A stretch of 58,069 bases of DNA from Tetrahymena elliotti 4EA (GCA_000231825.2 JH720295.1:985457-1043525), one strand, 5' to 3'; counted from the stretch's first letter, positions 26,321-40,880 are shown. Made by a program: numbers and translations. Notes: a model not told the origin generated them from the letters alone.

Positions 26321-27352
26321 TTGGACAATCTAAACTAACCTATATCTTCTGCTATTTAATATGTATAATATTTAATTACTTAATTTAGTTATTATTATTG
26401 ATTGATTATTTAATTAAATAATTAATAACACTATCAATATTTCTCATCTCATTCAGTCAATATTTTTTACATTCATTATTTCTTTACCAGCTATTTCTTT
26501 TCGAATATTCATTTTTGATTGTAATTTCTATTCTAACAAAAATCAATGAGTTTCTCTGTATTTCTATTATGTTAACAATCCATTCATTCCTTCTTATCCA
26601 TCATTTAATTAATTATCTTCATTTATTTTTTAAATTAGTTTTTTTGTTAGACATACAAATGCTTGATAGAATAAAATGGATCTTTCTGTTTTATTTTTTG
26701 ATTCAATTATTTCTACTAACATTTCAAGATTTTTTCAAATTAGAATTTGATTCATTTTGTTGAGTTAAAATTAAATCATATAATATAAAATAATCAATTT
26801 TTTAAAAAAGTGTTAAAATAATTAATTTTTATTGTGCTAAAATAACTAATAAATAATACATTATATTATGATAATTAATAAAATCCTAAAATAATTAATG
26901 AGAATATGCAAAGCAATTTAGATTAATTTATAAAAGGGTAATTTTTGTCAAAATTAATTTTTAATGCTCAATAAATACATTTTTTTGGTTATATAATAAT
27001 GGATTTTTTGAAGAACTCATTTTTTTATGTGGAAAAATATTTTTCTGCATCAAAATAATTCATTCTTTTGTACTAAAATCATTATTAATTTTTTTGATTT
27101 AAAATAATTTAAGATAATTCATTTAAAGAACAAAATAAAAATTTAATCAAGAGGTATTTTAGATTTTTGATAAGTTTTTGCTACAAAATCAATTATGAGC
27201 TAAGATTATTAGCAAGACTTTGTTTATTAAAAAGAAAAGAAGATTTTTGATATAATTAGATTATCAGGAATTTATTAAAAAAATCTTTGAATTATTTAAT
27301 TTTTACAAAATCTTATTTACGATAATTGAAGTGAGAAATCATATCATATTTA
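26321..27352. other. Divergent intergenic region
   Basis: About 1 kb between divergent genes. A short plus-strand frame starts at 27197 (M-S-Q-D-Y-Q-Q-D) and meets TGA after 31 codons; it could be a 5' exon of the next gene. A minus-strand stretch near 26540-26620 (N-D-G-Q-E-G-M-N-G) looks mildly coding-like but is not supported by splice sites. Confidence 0.35.
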
Positions 27353-29886
27353 ATGCAGCTCAGGAATAGAATTAATTTTAGTAAATCTGATGAAGATGAT
27401 TAACAGAAGCAGGTTAGACATCTTAGTGATAAATAGAGGCTAATTAAAAATGTAAGGAAAAGCAAGCTTTTTTCTTCTTTAGCTGATTTGTTTGGGGTAT
27501 AAATTTTATTTTTGATAACTTTTTCATTTTATTTAAAATTAATATTTTTAAGAATGATCAAGGGTATCAAATATATTAGCAAGCCAGATAGTATCATATA
27601 AGATATATTGAGGAAATAGAAGAAAAGGGATATGAAATAGTTTGTGTCAATAAATAGATGATATTATAGAGGAAAAAAAAAGAAGCTAGCAATGGTTTAG
27701 ATAATGACATGATGGAATAATATGTCTACGATGATCTATTCGATTAAAATATAAAAAAATATAAAGAATAGCTATACTATGATATGTTTTTAGATAAAGC
27801 TCATTAGTTTGACAAAAGCAAAAAAGATTAAAATGGAAAGAAAACCAAGAAAAAGCATCCTGATTATCAAATAGAGGAGAGAAACAGATCTAATATTAAG
27901 TAAAATCATGACAAAAATTCTAGTAGAAATCTTAATTCACTTAAGAAAGATTATCTAAGTAATTGGCAGCAAAAATGTATCAATCAGAGTTATCTTAGTA
28001 ATTTTAATGAAAATGAGGTCCAAAATTAATTTGAATAAGTAAATTAAACACCTTTAATTTCTTCTTTTTGTCATGAAAATAGTCCTTATGAGAATGGTCA
28101 TAGAAATAATAGGTAATCTGATTGTGAGAGCTATTAAACTCATGAGCTTTCTGATTAAAAATCATATTAAAAAGATGATTTTGAAGTTTCTCAGTTTAAT
28201 ATTTCTAAAATGGAATAAAAATAATAGTCAAATAGTTCTTTCACGCTTAGCAATTTCAGTTTTTAGATTGGTGAATCAGATCATGATTAAAAGAATATTA
28301 AAACGAAAAATATCAACATTAAAGGTAAAGATTCTTAAGATAATCTAAAAGATTAGTCTAAGTCTTCTTAAAATCAAGGATTTCACGAAATAATAAAATA
28401 ATCTGATGGAAATTCTAATCAAATTTTTAATTAAAATGCCTAAGAAGCTTAAAATAAACCCAAAAAAAGAGATAAGCTAGTTGAAAAGTAAGATTAAAAT
28501 TTTAACAAAGCATAAAAAAGAAATTAAAAAAATAATTAAAGAAATTAATCAGAAATAAAATAAAATCAAAAGTTAAAGTTAAAAAGTGTTTAACCTTCTG
28601 ATGCAGAAAATACGAAAAGCTTTGGAGATGTTAATAATTCGAATGAAAAAGATTAAAATACAAAATTAAATTAAGAAATCTTTCAAAGTTAAATGAGCTA
28701 ATTTGAATCTTTTGTTTTTCAAAAATAAAATTTAACCAGAAATATGTATAAAAAATTAAAAAATAGCTTTCTTGTAGAATAATAAAACGTGACTCCTTTT
28801 GATTAAAGTTATTCAAATGAAAGCATGATTAATGAAAAACCAAAATAAATTTAGAAGTAATGCAAACATTTTCCAAACAAAAGTCAATTGATTTTGAATA
28901 ATAACTCATTAAGTCAAATAATCAACTAAGAAAACCTTCAGAAGCACCAACAGAAAAAAGACAACAATTAAAGAAAGCAGTAAAATATTTCTCAATAATA
29001 AATGGAAGAAAATAATTATAATAAAGTTAATTAAAATGTAAAAAAAACAACAAAAGATGTCGTTAATTTAAAAAATCAACAAAATTTAAAAGACAAAAAG
29101 GGAGATAAAAGAAAATAAAATTGTTCTTTAGATGAAGATTAATTAAATCGTAAAAATATACATAATTTAAGTGGTAGCTCTATAGATCTTTCTGATAGTG
29201 AAAATTTGATTGAAAAAGAATTAAGTGAAAGCGCTTTTTCATCACCTGAAAGCAATTATACTGATAGTGACAGTGATTACAATTATAAAAAAAAGTATTC
29301 TATTTAAAATAAAAAAACATTACCCCAAAGAAAATATAAAACAAATAAAAAAATAAAAGAAAATGCTAATAAAATATTAAATAATAAAGAAGGAACAAAT
29401 GCTAAAAAAAAATACTTCAAACTTTAAAAATAGTCTAAAATTACAAGTAATGATAAAGTATTTTCTCCCTCTTAAAAAACAGACTAAGTATTGATAGAAG
29501 AATAATCTCAAGATGAATCTCCAATAGTTGAATTTGATTTAGAATAAAATATTTTTTAATTTTATGATGATCTTTTTGATAAGCTTCAAGTCGAGTTTAT
29601 TGATAAAAAAGATCAATAAAAATAATAAGAAATAATTCCTATTACTCATTCAAATAGCTCTTTAAATAGTGAAACTCTTGAAAAATAATCTAATTAAGAT
29701 TAGTAATACTCTCCGATAGCAAAGCTTAATAATTTCAAAAGACCTATCCCTAAAAAGTTAAAATCAAAAGTACTTCGTAAGTATCCTTAAATAAATTTTA
29801 CCTTAAAATAGTAATAACCATACTTAATTTAATTCAAACAGCCTCTTCAAATTTACAATGCTTCTAAGTGGTTTTCAAAAGTTTGA
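27353..29886 (+). CDS. Large low-complexity protein, 825 residues
   Basis: Two exons, 27353-27496 and 27553-29886, joined across a 56-bp intron (GTATAA...TTTAAG) with phase kept. The Met at 27353 is the first after an in-frame TGA. Residues 1-100 are basic and may fold: D-K-Q-R-L-I-K-N-V-R-K-S-K-L-F, then Y-H-I-R-Y-I-E-E-I-E-E-K-G-Y-E. A conserved-looking segment Y-V-Y-D-D-L-F-D follows. The remaining ~600 residues are Gln, Asn, Ser and Lys-rich and probably disordered, with an acidic Ser/Asp block (D-L-S-D-S-E-N, then Y-T-D-S-D-S-D-Y) that could be phosphorylated, and many K-K-K and K-R-K runs that could be nuclear signals. The C-terminal ~30 residues look ordered (Y-N-A-S-K-W-F-S-K-V). I recognise no family; a nuclear or cytoskeletal role would be a guess. 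Confidence 0.75.
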
Positions 29887-31383
29887 CCTTTTATTACTAT
29901 TTTATTCTTTAAATATATTCTATAAACATATTAATGAATTAAATCAAAAATTAGCTTTTAATTATAAAAAAATTTTTGAACAGTTAAATCATTATTTTAA
30001 GATGAAAAGTAAACAAATATTAATTATGAAAAAGTTTACATTTTTAAATCTTATTGGATTTAATTTTTATTTGAATAAGTATTGACGACTATTTTTAAAT
30101 TTTCCTTTTTATTATGTAATTTGATAAAAAATCTTTGAGAAAAATTAATTTTGTAAATTTGTAAACAGTAACTTAAACATTCAATTTTATTGAAAATTTT
30201 TATGTTTGTTTTGTTCAAATAGAAATAGAAAACTCAAGAAATGTACATATTTATTAAATTATGTATCATAATACAATTCAAAGAAGAGTTAACTTATCTT
30301 TTTAATTAAGAAAGTGAAAGGAGAACGAGTTTGGAAAATATACTTGTATCTATTATAATTAGTTTTGTTGAATTATGAAGTTTTATTGATAATTTCCAGT
30401 TTTAATTAAAAATATTAATAAATATGAATTAAAGATCAATAAATAATAAATTAGAAAATAATAGAAAAAAAAATATGTAAAATCTTTCGTTATTTCAAAG
30501 AAATGAATATTAAAAAATAATCTAAAGAATATTTAAATCATATTTGATTTATTTGCTCTAAAAAGCCAGCTCTTAGCATAAACTTAATTTCTTATTCTTA
30601 ATTTTATGCAAGTAAAAATTTAAATCAATAAATCTATAAAAATTATAAAAAGTTCTAAATATTTGGAATAAAGTACTTTATAAAATATTTTCGCATTAGA
30701 AATAGAATTTAATAGTTAATAAACCAACCATTTTAAAATAAAAAAAGTGAGAGAATTGAGAAGAAATGCTATTCATAATTGATTTCAGTTATTTTAAGCT
30801 TTTGATTAATTTTCAATAAAAATTTAATGATTCTGATTGTGTTTTTTTTTGCTTGTAGTATATAAAAAGAAAAAACATAAACAAATATGAATGGTTGTTT
30901 AAAATATTATTTTATATTTATTTAAAAAAATATATTCTAACTATTTAATTAACATTATAATTTTCAAAATATTTATCAAAAATGATATCCACTGTTCAAG
31001 ATAATCTTTATTATTAATATTAAATCTATATGTAATTTTTTAATCAGTAATAAGTTTCAGGTCAGAAATAGATATATCTTTGTTAATTAAAAAATACTTA
31101 ATAAGAAATTTAAGATTTTTAAATAATTGAGAGTTATTTCACCTCTAAATCTAATTATTAATTAAAAAACAAAAAAAATAAGAAATAGTCAATATAGATT
31201 TTTTCTGAAGTAGAAAATAATAATAAAATTATCAACAGCAAAGATTTAAAACAACAAATTAATCAATTTAAAAGAGAATATAAAGGTAGATAGATCTATA
31301 AGTTTTTTTATAACAAATTGTTTACAAAATTAAATTAATTTAAGATATTTTTAAAAAAATTTATATTAAATAAAACAAATAAA
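29887..31383. other. Intergenic region
   Basis: About 1.5 kb, very A+T-rich. It contains taaaccaacc at 30720-30729, which resembles the start of the Tetrahymena chromosome breakage sequence but does not match it fully (see rejected items). Otherwise I see nothing. Confidence 0.4.
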
Positions 31384-34300
31384 ATGAAAATTAGCATAGC
31401 TAAAAGTTACCTTTTAGGTCTCATCATTCTCTTAAGTTTTATTAATTGCGATGAGTGTCCTCATATGCAAACATTTTAAAGTAATTTATCATATTCAAAA
31501 GACCAAGCAAGTTAATTAAAAGAATTTTTTTTATCTAACAATAATAATTAGATCCTATGAAATATTCTGGTTTTGTTGTGAAAAATTTCCTCAGAATACC
31601 AAAAACAAATGTGTTAGTAGTTAATACAATCTATTCATAAAATTAGGATTCAAGCATAGTTTATTATAATGACATATCAACTAACTCTGGTGAGACTATC
31701 AATGTAATTAAGAGTAAGAAAATTAATTATATTGAGAAAGTTAAATAACTTAAAATAATTAAAATAAATAGCTGATTATGTGATCATTGAAATGCTTTAC
31801 AACACTCAGATAGATAAAATAATAATTTCAAATTACGACACCCTTATTTTTGCAGATCCTTATACTTTAAAAGCAGTGAATTCCTTTTCAATTCCAGACT
31901 TGGTGTCTATTCAGTTAATAAAAGATACTTCATTCATTATTGTCACAAATAATTACAACCAGTTACAAATATTTGATTTTGTGAAGTAGAAAGTTGTTTT
32001 ATTAATGGATAACATTTTGTGGCTTCAAGTCTTTCCAACTAATCCATGGTTAATTTAATATTATTCTGAACCCTACAAGCTTAAAAATGGGGATAATATT
32101 ATACTGACTACAAATGATATGGGTGTGATTGCTTGGGGAATAGATCTTCAATAACTAACTTACCAATTCTATGGATATATTCAAGATTGTAATTTTTTTA
32201 AATGAAAGTAGAACTAATGTATTTAAATAAACAATAAATAAACAGCAATTGTAAGAGCAGAAAAAGATGGAAAAAGATGCTTCACAAAACATCCTACTGA
32301 AGATATTATATTTATGGCAGGAAAATACCTTGAAATAATAGCAGTGAAAATAGTTGACATAAAAAAAGGCATTTATGTAACTCTTATGAAATTAGGTAAA
32401 ATTAATTAATTATTCATTATGACGATAAATGAATTTTTTTTAAAAAGCAATAAATAATTACGCTTTACCTAATTATCTTACAAACATTCAATTTGTGTAT
32501 GTAAATTCAAATGGTTAACTAGTTCCTTAACTATGGTTTGGAGATTCTGCTGCTATCTACTTTTGTAATGTCGCTTTTAATAGTGATTTGACAACTATGA
32601 AGCTAACCAGTCTTAATAGCAATGCTCTTTCAAATGCTTTTAAGTGGTATGTGATTGAGGAAAATCCTTTGTTCTTTATTTCTTCTAATTACTACATAAC
32701 GATTTTTAACTATTAGAGCTTAACTTTTAATTATAATTTATGTAAACTTATTTTTTTATTTAAATTAAATTCTTAATTCGTTCTTTTAATCACAAATTAT
32801 CATTCAGTTGTTTATGGAAATAATTTTTGCAGAAGATTCATAAGATAGAAATAAGGAGAAACTGACAGATTTGTGCTTCTTGATGGAACCTAATTATTGC
32901 TTTACAATAAAGGTAATTTTGGTTAATTTGATGCAACCACCCAAAAAGCTAAACTTGCCCTTAGTCCACTCACATAATACAGCAGTTTTTATTAAATAAA
33001 AAATACTTTTGATTGGTATTTCATCAAAACTAGTGCAACTGTTAGTGGAGTAGCATCAAGTTTAATTATGATTTTCCCTATTTATCCACTCAAGCAAACT
33101 GAATATGTAAAAAAAAAAATTCTTTAAATTATTTTTAAGTTTTTAAATATTTGCGAAATAGATAACCAACATTACTGGATTTTATGGCTTACAATGGTCA
33201 TCTGTCAATTTAAATTTAGATCCTTTCCTTTTAAATAGTAAAATATGGGTCGCTTTAGCCTTTCCTAATAAAGCAGCTACCGAAAATTACCTTTTCCAAC
33301 TAATCAATTGCATAACATAAGAAATGATTTATCTAACATCTGATTAAGCTGATGTCAAACAAATTAAAACAGCTTTTGCAATCTCATCCTTAGAAAATGC
33401 CAATAATCTAGAGCTCATAGGAGTAGATAATCTAGGTACTATATATTCATGGGATTTAAGTAAACCTACAATGCCCTTTAAATCTTCCATTAGTTTTAGT
33501 AAGTTTTTTTATCAATCAAGCATTTATCTTTTGTATTATGATTGAAAGTTTCATTTTTTTTAAGTAATGATCAATTTTCATTTAAAACTAATTCTTTATC
33601 CCAATTATTTATTTTGATTATTTTCAAGAAAATATTAAACAAGTCTAATGATACATTAAACAATTTGAAAAATTCCATATTTATGATTTTTTGTTGATGA
33701 TATTCAAAACTTCTTTGGGTTTTTATCAAAATATTAAAATGTTCATTTAGTTTTAATGAAAAATAAAAATAATTTAATTGCTCTTTTACTAAAAAATTCA
33801 AATTTTGATAAAATTAAAAAAAGGTATTTGCTTAAGCTCTAAGATTGGAGAGATATTCTATTATTAGGACAACAAGTTTTTGATTATTTCTTGTTCTAAC
33901 AATAACGCATATTCGGTTAATCTTTCAAATGGAAATTATTAATTGCTTACAAAATTAAGCAGTTAACCTTTAGCTTTAAGAGCTTTTTCTAAGCCATAAT
34001 TAGTAGCAATTGGTGATTAAAATTAAGGAATAGCTCATATCTTCAAATTCAATACTACTTCTTTGTAGTTTGATTTATTTTTAGAGTTATAATCAAGACA
34101 AGTTCAAGATAAGTTAGTATTTATAGAAATGTTTAATGATTATACTATTTGGGTATAATATGGCCTTGGAAATTTATTCTATCCTATTCAAAATTGCTTA
34201 TCTGATTCTAAACTTTGCACTTAGTGTACATAATAGTATAACTTTAATGCAACTACACAATATGATAAAAATGGTGTTTATGGTAATGGTAGTTCAAGCT

Positions 34301-37300
34301 AACCTTTTACTACTTCTGATAATTTCCTCACATCTATGATCAAAGTATTTTTCTAAATATAAATTTTAATCATTTTCTAATCCAAATCTTAAAATTTGAA
34401 AAATATTAGAATTTTTACATAATAAATAATTAATTTCTTCTTTATTATTGAAACCAAAACTTTTTTATGGATATAATTAAAAAATCTTTCAATCTAAATT
34501 AAAAAATGTAAAAATAGGCACAATACTACAAATAAAATGTAAATGGAGTTTCTGAGATGAGTGTGAATATTTTTATTGAACCAGGCAACTTACTTAAATT
34601 GAACCCTAATTTGATGAATTTCGATTTCAATAAAATTATTTCATTAACATTCTAAAGTAGCCAACCTGGTACTCAAGCTAGTTTAGCTTATAAGAATACT
34701 TTTGAATTGTAGAACTATAATTTTATAAACTTTTAAGATATCTTAATATACTATGGACTTGATACAGAAACATCTAATTGTGGTTTATCATTAATTAATA
34801 TCAGTAAAGGAGTTGTTATTAATAATATTTAACAATTTCCTCTTTTTTCAACATCTATTCCAAAGAGTTGTCAATCCATTTTTGCTGAATAAACAGAACT
34901 TTCTGTTCTTAAATATGAAATAATTAAAGAAAACTTCATTAATCACTAATCAGTTATCACTACTTTTAATTCAACTATAGTAATTAATTTCTATCTATTT
35001 TCATTAGTTTTTATTTTCACTTAAAAATCAATAGATCTAATTAAATAATATCTCTTTAATTGATTCTGTTTTGGGTCAATCGTTTAGCTTTTTGCTGTAG
35101 CAATCTAATATTTAAGCAAATATTGCCAACCTCAAAATCTAAGGCAATACTTGTTCAAAAAATTCAAACTAAGATGACAGTATCACTTCTGCTCTTTTCA
35201 CTGCTGGATTATATAAAGTTGATAACATTGCTATTAAAGATAATTCTTTTTGTAAGAAATCTATATTTTCTACTGTCACTACTCTAACTCAAACTGATCA
35301 AGTTTTTTCATTCAGCAATATTGTGGTTTAAAATAATATATTCTAAGTGAGAACAACTTATATATTTTTTGATGCATTTTATTCAATGAAAACATCCCCA
35401 TCTCATGAATTAGATATAGACAATGTTAAATTTATCAACAATAAATTATCCTAGAACAGTAAATAAGATTTAAATATAGCTCAGTACTTCTAAACAATCA
35501 AGATTGCTAAAATATCTATAGAAAATATTTATCTCACTGACCATTTTGACATTTAACTTGGTTTGATAGAAAATGCAAACTAAGTTTAAGTAAATTAATT
35601 CTATTGCACTAATGATGATGACTACCTCAGCTAAATTCCATCAAAAACAACAAATGGATGTCTACAAATGAAAGAAGTACAATAAATTAGTTTTACTGAG
35701 CTTTAAGTTATTAAAAAAAGAGCATAAGATTCAAACTTGATTTCAATTTAAAACAATGAAATCTAACAAGCAAACTTGGAAATTAAAGGAGCTGTTTTTA
35801 GTGACTTACAATTATGTCAGAATGGAGTGAATACTGAAGCAATACCATTATATATTATTAGCGGATATGAAATTAAAACTATTTTAGATGATTGTTGTTT
35901 TTAAAATATTGTCTTAAACAGTATTAAATACGCACTAACTTTCTCAACCACAGCTCTATATATATTAAATTATGTAGGCTCAGTTGAATTAAAAAATTCT
36001 TAATTTAAGGATTCTTACAGTAATTCTGTCTATGGTTTTGCCTTCATTTAAACTTAAAAATTAACAGTTGATAATCTTTCATTCAGTAACTCTACATATA
36101 AAAATGAAAACTCATTGTCTTTATTCAACTAAGAGGGAAGCATGATTAATGCTAAGGCATAACAAATAACTATACTCAACTCTAATTTTGTTAAAGCAAC
36201 AGCATCTAAAGGAGCATTCTTATATTTAATCTCTTTTGGTGAAGTACTTAATCTTGATTTCACTAATATCTAATTCAGTGAAGGATTTTCTTCATAAGAT
36301 GGCAGTGCTATTTATATCGAAGCTGGAGGCTAGCCTGTTTAAATGAATTGCTAAAATTGTCAATTTAATGACTTATACACACTCTCCAATAGTGCTTCAA
36401 CTATTGCATTATAGTAAAATTTTTAATTGTTAAATAAAAATCTTAATCGAAAAACCTGCTAAAAAGATTATTTTTGTTTTAAAGATTTTTAAATTATATT
36501 TGAGAAAGAATGAAAATTAAAACATTTTTTAAAAAACTTCATATAGAAAATCTAATCAAAGATAAGCTGATATCAGAAATAAAATTGTATTTTAAGGAGG
36601 GTAGATTATCAATTTTAAAGGGGTTTCTGATAGCTACTTTATTGATGTGAATTATGCAGAAGTAGAATTTTAAGATGTGAGTTAAATTTCATCAAAGGAA
36701 ATGAATTTTGATAATATGGCTTATAAATAATACTTTAGTAAGACAGGAATAGCTTAATAATCTACATTAATTAATTTATCAAATTCGAAATTGAAAATGG
36801 ATAATTGTAATATATCTAATCTTAAGATTCAATCTCCATCTTCAGCTCTACCTTTATTAATCAATTCTTAAAACTCATCAGTAAAAATTATCAATAGTGA
36901 AATAATAGATTCAACATTTACAAATAGTGCAGTTTATATGAGCTAAGGTCAATTAGATTTTAGTTCAGTTAAAATCCAAAATGTTAATTAAAAGGTTTCA
37001 TCTAGCAGATTAATCTAATAAGATATTTATAAAACACCTCTTCAAGAATCTTCTTCATTGATCATCACTTAATCTTCTATTGTTAATATATCTCAAAAAA
37101 GTCTTTTCTCAGGGGTAAATTGCAACTAAAACTGCAACGGTGGTGTTATCTAGATCATTAAAGGTACTTTAAATATCGATGATACAGTTTTTTCATCAAT
37201 TTAAGTAAAATAACTTATATTTTCAATTGAAAAACAATCAAATATTTGATACATATTTTTTATTTATTATTAGTCAACATTTGGAGGAGCTCTTTTTATC

Positions 37301-40300
37301 CAAGGAATAAATAATACTAATACAATATCTAATTCATAGTTTTTGAAGTGCTCATCTTAAAGTGACGGAGGAGCTATATACGTAAGCGCTTTAGAAAAAG
37401 ATGTAATTTGAATATTAAAATTTAAAAAAAATATATTTATTTAAATTAATTAATTAATTAGAAATTTACTCTTAAATTTGATAACATAATTTTTGATGGA
37501 AACTCTTGTGATGTTAGAGGTGGTGCTATGTATATAGATTCTTAAACATTAAATTCAGTTGATCAGAGTGTTTAAATTACAAACTCTAAAATTGTTAACA
37601 ACAAAGCTGGTATTGGAGGAGGTATATATTAACAGAATATATCTGTTGAAACTAAATAAAGCAATACTGTTTAACATAATATTGGTTCTATTTATGGAAG
37701 TGATGAAGTGTCCTATCCTTCCCATATTAAAGTTAGCAATTTAGACTCATTCTTGTAGCTCAATAATGGAGTTTTAGAAAAGGATCAAATTGTGATAAAT
37801 AATTTCAGAAGTGGAGATGATTTAAAAGACATTCAACTTGTTTTGATGAACGATAAAAATGAGGTTGTTTTCCCTATCACATCTGATGATTACATTAATT
37901 TCTAAATAAATGTTAATTTTGATCCAAAAACTAAAAATCTACCTTCGTATTCTGTTAGTGGAAATCTTACTGCAAATTACAATCAATAGTAAAAAGCTTT
38001 TAGATTTTAGAATATTAACATTTTAGGTTCTCCTGGTTCAGAAGCTAACATATCATTTACATCAAAATAGATTTATGTTTTAGATTAAAATACATAGACC
38101 TTTGTTTAGAATTATGCTTTTCATATTCTTATTCGCTTTAGATAATGTGGTCCTGGTGAATAGATTACTAGGTTAGATTAAGTTACAGAATGTTAGATTT
38201 GCCCTGTTAATTATTATTCATTTGATATTACTAATTGCAAAGAATGTCCTTAAGGAGCTACTTGTAATGGAGGAGTTAATGTTGAAGTTAATTAAGGATA
38301 TTGGAGAAAAACTAATACAAGTGATTTAGTTATTAGTTGTTCAAATTTACCTGATAATTGTGAAGGAGGTAGCTATGGAAATCATGTTTGCTATGAAGGT
38401 CATATTGGAGCTCTTTGTGAAGAATGCGATGTAATTATTAAATTATTTTATTTTTGATTTCTAAAATTTGATTTTAATTTAAGATTTCTGGAGATTACTG
38501 GGGATAGCCTTATGCAAAATCAGCAAAATATTCATGTACAAAATGCAGTTAAATAAAAGGTAATATTTGGATAGTAGCTTTAATGACTATTTGGACTCTA
38601 GTATCAATGTGTCTTGCAATCAAAGGAGATATTGATGTTCTAAGAGAAAAAGTAGCTGTTTTGGCAATCTAAAAGTCTATTATGATGAGAAGAAAAGCTG
38701 CCAACAGTCTTTCAAGCAAAGAAAAAAGACTAACTTTCATTTCCTAAAAAAGTAAAAATACATTTACTTAATCTGATAGTAGACAATTAACAAGGACATC
38801 TTTTCCTTAAATTCCTTCAGAAAAAAAAATGGGCATGTAATTTAAAACAGACGAAGATAAATCTGGAATCTTTATTAAAATGTTAACAAATTATGTCCAA
38901 ATCGTAGGTTCTATTGCAACCTTTAACCTTTCTATTCCATCAGGTAAAAATTCAATTTAATTTATTACTTTCAAACAGATGACCTCTTAATTGCATTATT
39001 CAGATCTTCTCTATTTTTGAACATATTTATTCATTGAATAAATTTATAAATGAAATTTTACTAATTCAAAATTTTAAAAACAAAATAGGTATTTTTGAGT
39101 TCCCTTAGTCAGTTGGATAACCTCTAAAGTAAACAATGAATTCTCTTGATTGTGCTTTAGAAGAATTGGATGCTGGTATGCCAATTATTTATTTGAGACT
39201 TCTATTTTCTCTTTTAATACCAGTAGTGTATATGGTTTTATTCTTAACATGTATGCTGATTTATTATTTGGTAAAGAAGTGTAAAAAGAATAAACAATAG
39301 GAATAGTAATAATTCCCTTGGTACATTCTTACTACAGCAATTATGTTCTTAATTATTTACGTTTAGCCTGATTTAGTTGCATAAATTATAGCTTTACTCT
39401 CCTGCAGATAAATTGGTGATACAAATTACATTTTGTCAAATATTTCTTTTGTGTGCTATACAAGTGAACATTAGTTCTATGCCTTAACTCTTATTGTTCC
39501 CATGTTACTTGTATGGGTAGTTATTCTTCCAGTTATTTTATTCTTTTTACTAAGAAGAAACAAAGAAAATTTAGAATCTATTGAAATCAAATTAAAATAT
39601 GGATTTTTATACAAAGAATATCAAAATTATGCATTTTATTGGGAATTTGTAAAGATGGCTGAAAAACTAGCTATTATTTTAGCTCTTAATTTCTACTCAT
39701 AAAGTATAGTCACAAAGGGAATACTTGTATTTATTGTTATTACAGTTTACGGTATACTTTCTTTAATGGTTCAGCCTTATCAAGAATCAGATATTAATGA
39801 AATTGATGTCAATTCAACAAATGTATGTGCAGTGACTGTTCTTTTAGGATTATTTATGTATGATAACCAATTCTTTTATTTCGTTTATACCTCCTTAGCT
39901 CTTATTGTAATCATCAATCTCTGGTTTATTTGTAAGATCTTAGGTAAAATTATCAGTGGCTATATTCCAAAGATTAAGGCTGCATTAGAAGCTGTAGTAC
40001 TAGCTCTTTCTAAGAAAATTTCATTCTTCAAAAAATTCACAAAGAAAGAATAAACAAAAAAGTAAATGAAACCTGAAATAAAAGAAAAATATTAAGCTCT
40101 ATTCAAAAAAATATTGTCTCTTAAGCCCTAAGAAAAGAAGAAAATATTCTTAAATATTATTCAAAAATAAATAAGTAATTTATTAGTTAATTTTTTATTT
40201 GAAAATAATTAATTTAATTTAATAATTAGTTGATTCATACAAACATATTTTTGGAGATTAAGAAGATGAAGAAACATAAACAATAAATATTATTAGTGAT

Positions 40301-40880
40301 TAACCAAAAGAACTACTTGATAGATTATCAGCAAAATAAATTTCGGTAGAAAAAATGATTGAAGAAAAACAAAGCCAAAAAGAAATATCTATTGAAATGT
40401 CACCCTAACTAGATTATAAAAATACTATTGAAAATTATGAAAGTAAGAATATCCATGAGATAGAAATGTCTAAATTAGATTCAAAAAATAATAATGGTTA
40501 AGGTAATTTTTTATTTTTACTTTATCAATTTTTAAGTTATTTATTTTCAATAATAAATAGAAACTAGAGCAGAATTCACAAATAGAAATTTAAATTTTGA
40601 ATCTAATACTAGATTAATGAGTCTCAAATTTAAAAATTAGTCAGAATAAAGCTATAGTCAATTAAAAATTTAAAGTAAGCCTTGCTCTAATGAAAATAAA
40701 CTTCAACATATTCATTTTGATGGGGATTCCAACGATATTGTTCCAAACACCCATTAAAACTACTCGGACTCTGGTTGTAGTAAATCAGAATAAGATATTG
40801 ATGCCCTAGATCAAGATCAAATTAATATTGATATGCAAGAAGGTGATAAGAATATTGCTTATTTACAAAACTAAATTTGA
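31384..40880 (+). CDS. Giant surface protein with 16 introns; relative of the 2257-11213 gene
   Basis: Predicted 2660 residues from 17 exons: 31384-31480, 31552-31713, 31772-32188, 32246-32395, 32448-32741, 32808-33106, 33162-33498, 33824-34344, 34518-34979, 35035-36413, 36577-37204, 37274-37402, 37462-38430, 38484-38943, 39089-40174, 40230-40502, 40561-40880. All junctions keep phase; most donors are GTAA and acceptors TAG/AAG. The 66-bp intron 32742-32807 is a multiple of 3 and lacks TGA, so it may be retained. Residues 1-22 are a signal peptide (Y-L-L-G-L-I-I-L-L-S-F). The first ~700 residues look like a beta-propeller. The middle has beta-helix-like repeats (G-G-A-L-F-I, G-G-A-I-Y-V, G-G-A-M-Y-I). 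About 1853-1965 is Cys-rich (C-K-E-C-P-Q-G-A-T-C, G-Y-W-R-K, G-H-I-G-A-L-C-E-E-C). About eight membrane segments follow, with I-K-L-K-Y-G-F-L-Y-K-E-Y-Q-N and F-Y-W-E-F matching the first giant gene. The last ~200 residues are an acidic cytosolic tail. Its function is unknown. Confidence 0.85.

Noticed and set aside
26515..26763. 82-codon plus-strand frame rich in Leu, Ile and Phe
   Set aside because: T-rich intergenic DNA gives such hydrophobic frames by chance; there is no support from splice sites, composition or family.
28073..28348. Plus-strand frame out of phase with the 825-residue gene
   Set aside because: It is a shadow: the overlapping frame continues with the ciliate code for 777 codons and has the coding-like composition.
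30720..30734. taaaccaaccatttt, resembling the 15-bp Tetrahymena chromosome breakage sequence
   Set aside because: The first ten bases match, but positions 11-12 (A, T) differ from the motif as I remember it (pyrimidine then C). Breakage sequences are also removed from macronuclear chromosomes. A chance match in A+T-rich DNA is more likely.
33571..33801. 76-codon minus-strand frame in the intron 33499-33823
   Set aside because: It lies fully inside a T-rich intron of the giant gene, has no TAA/TAG Gln codons or domain, and has the composition expected of antisense intron DNA.
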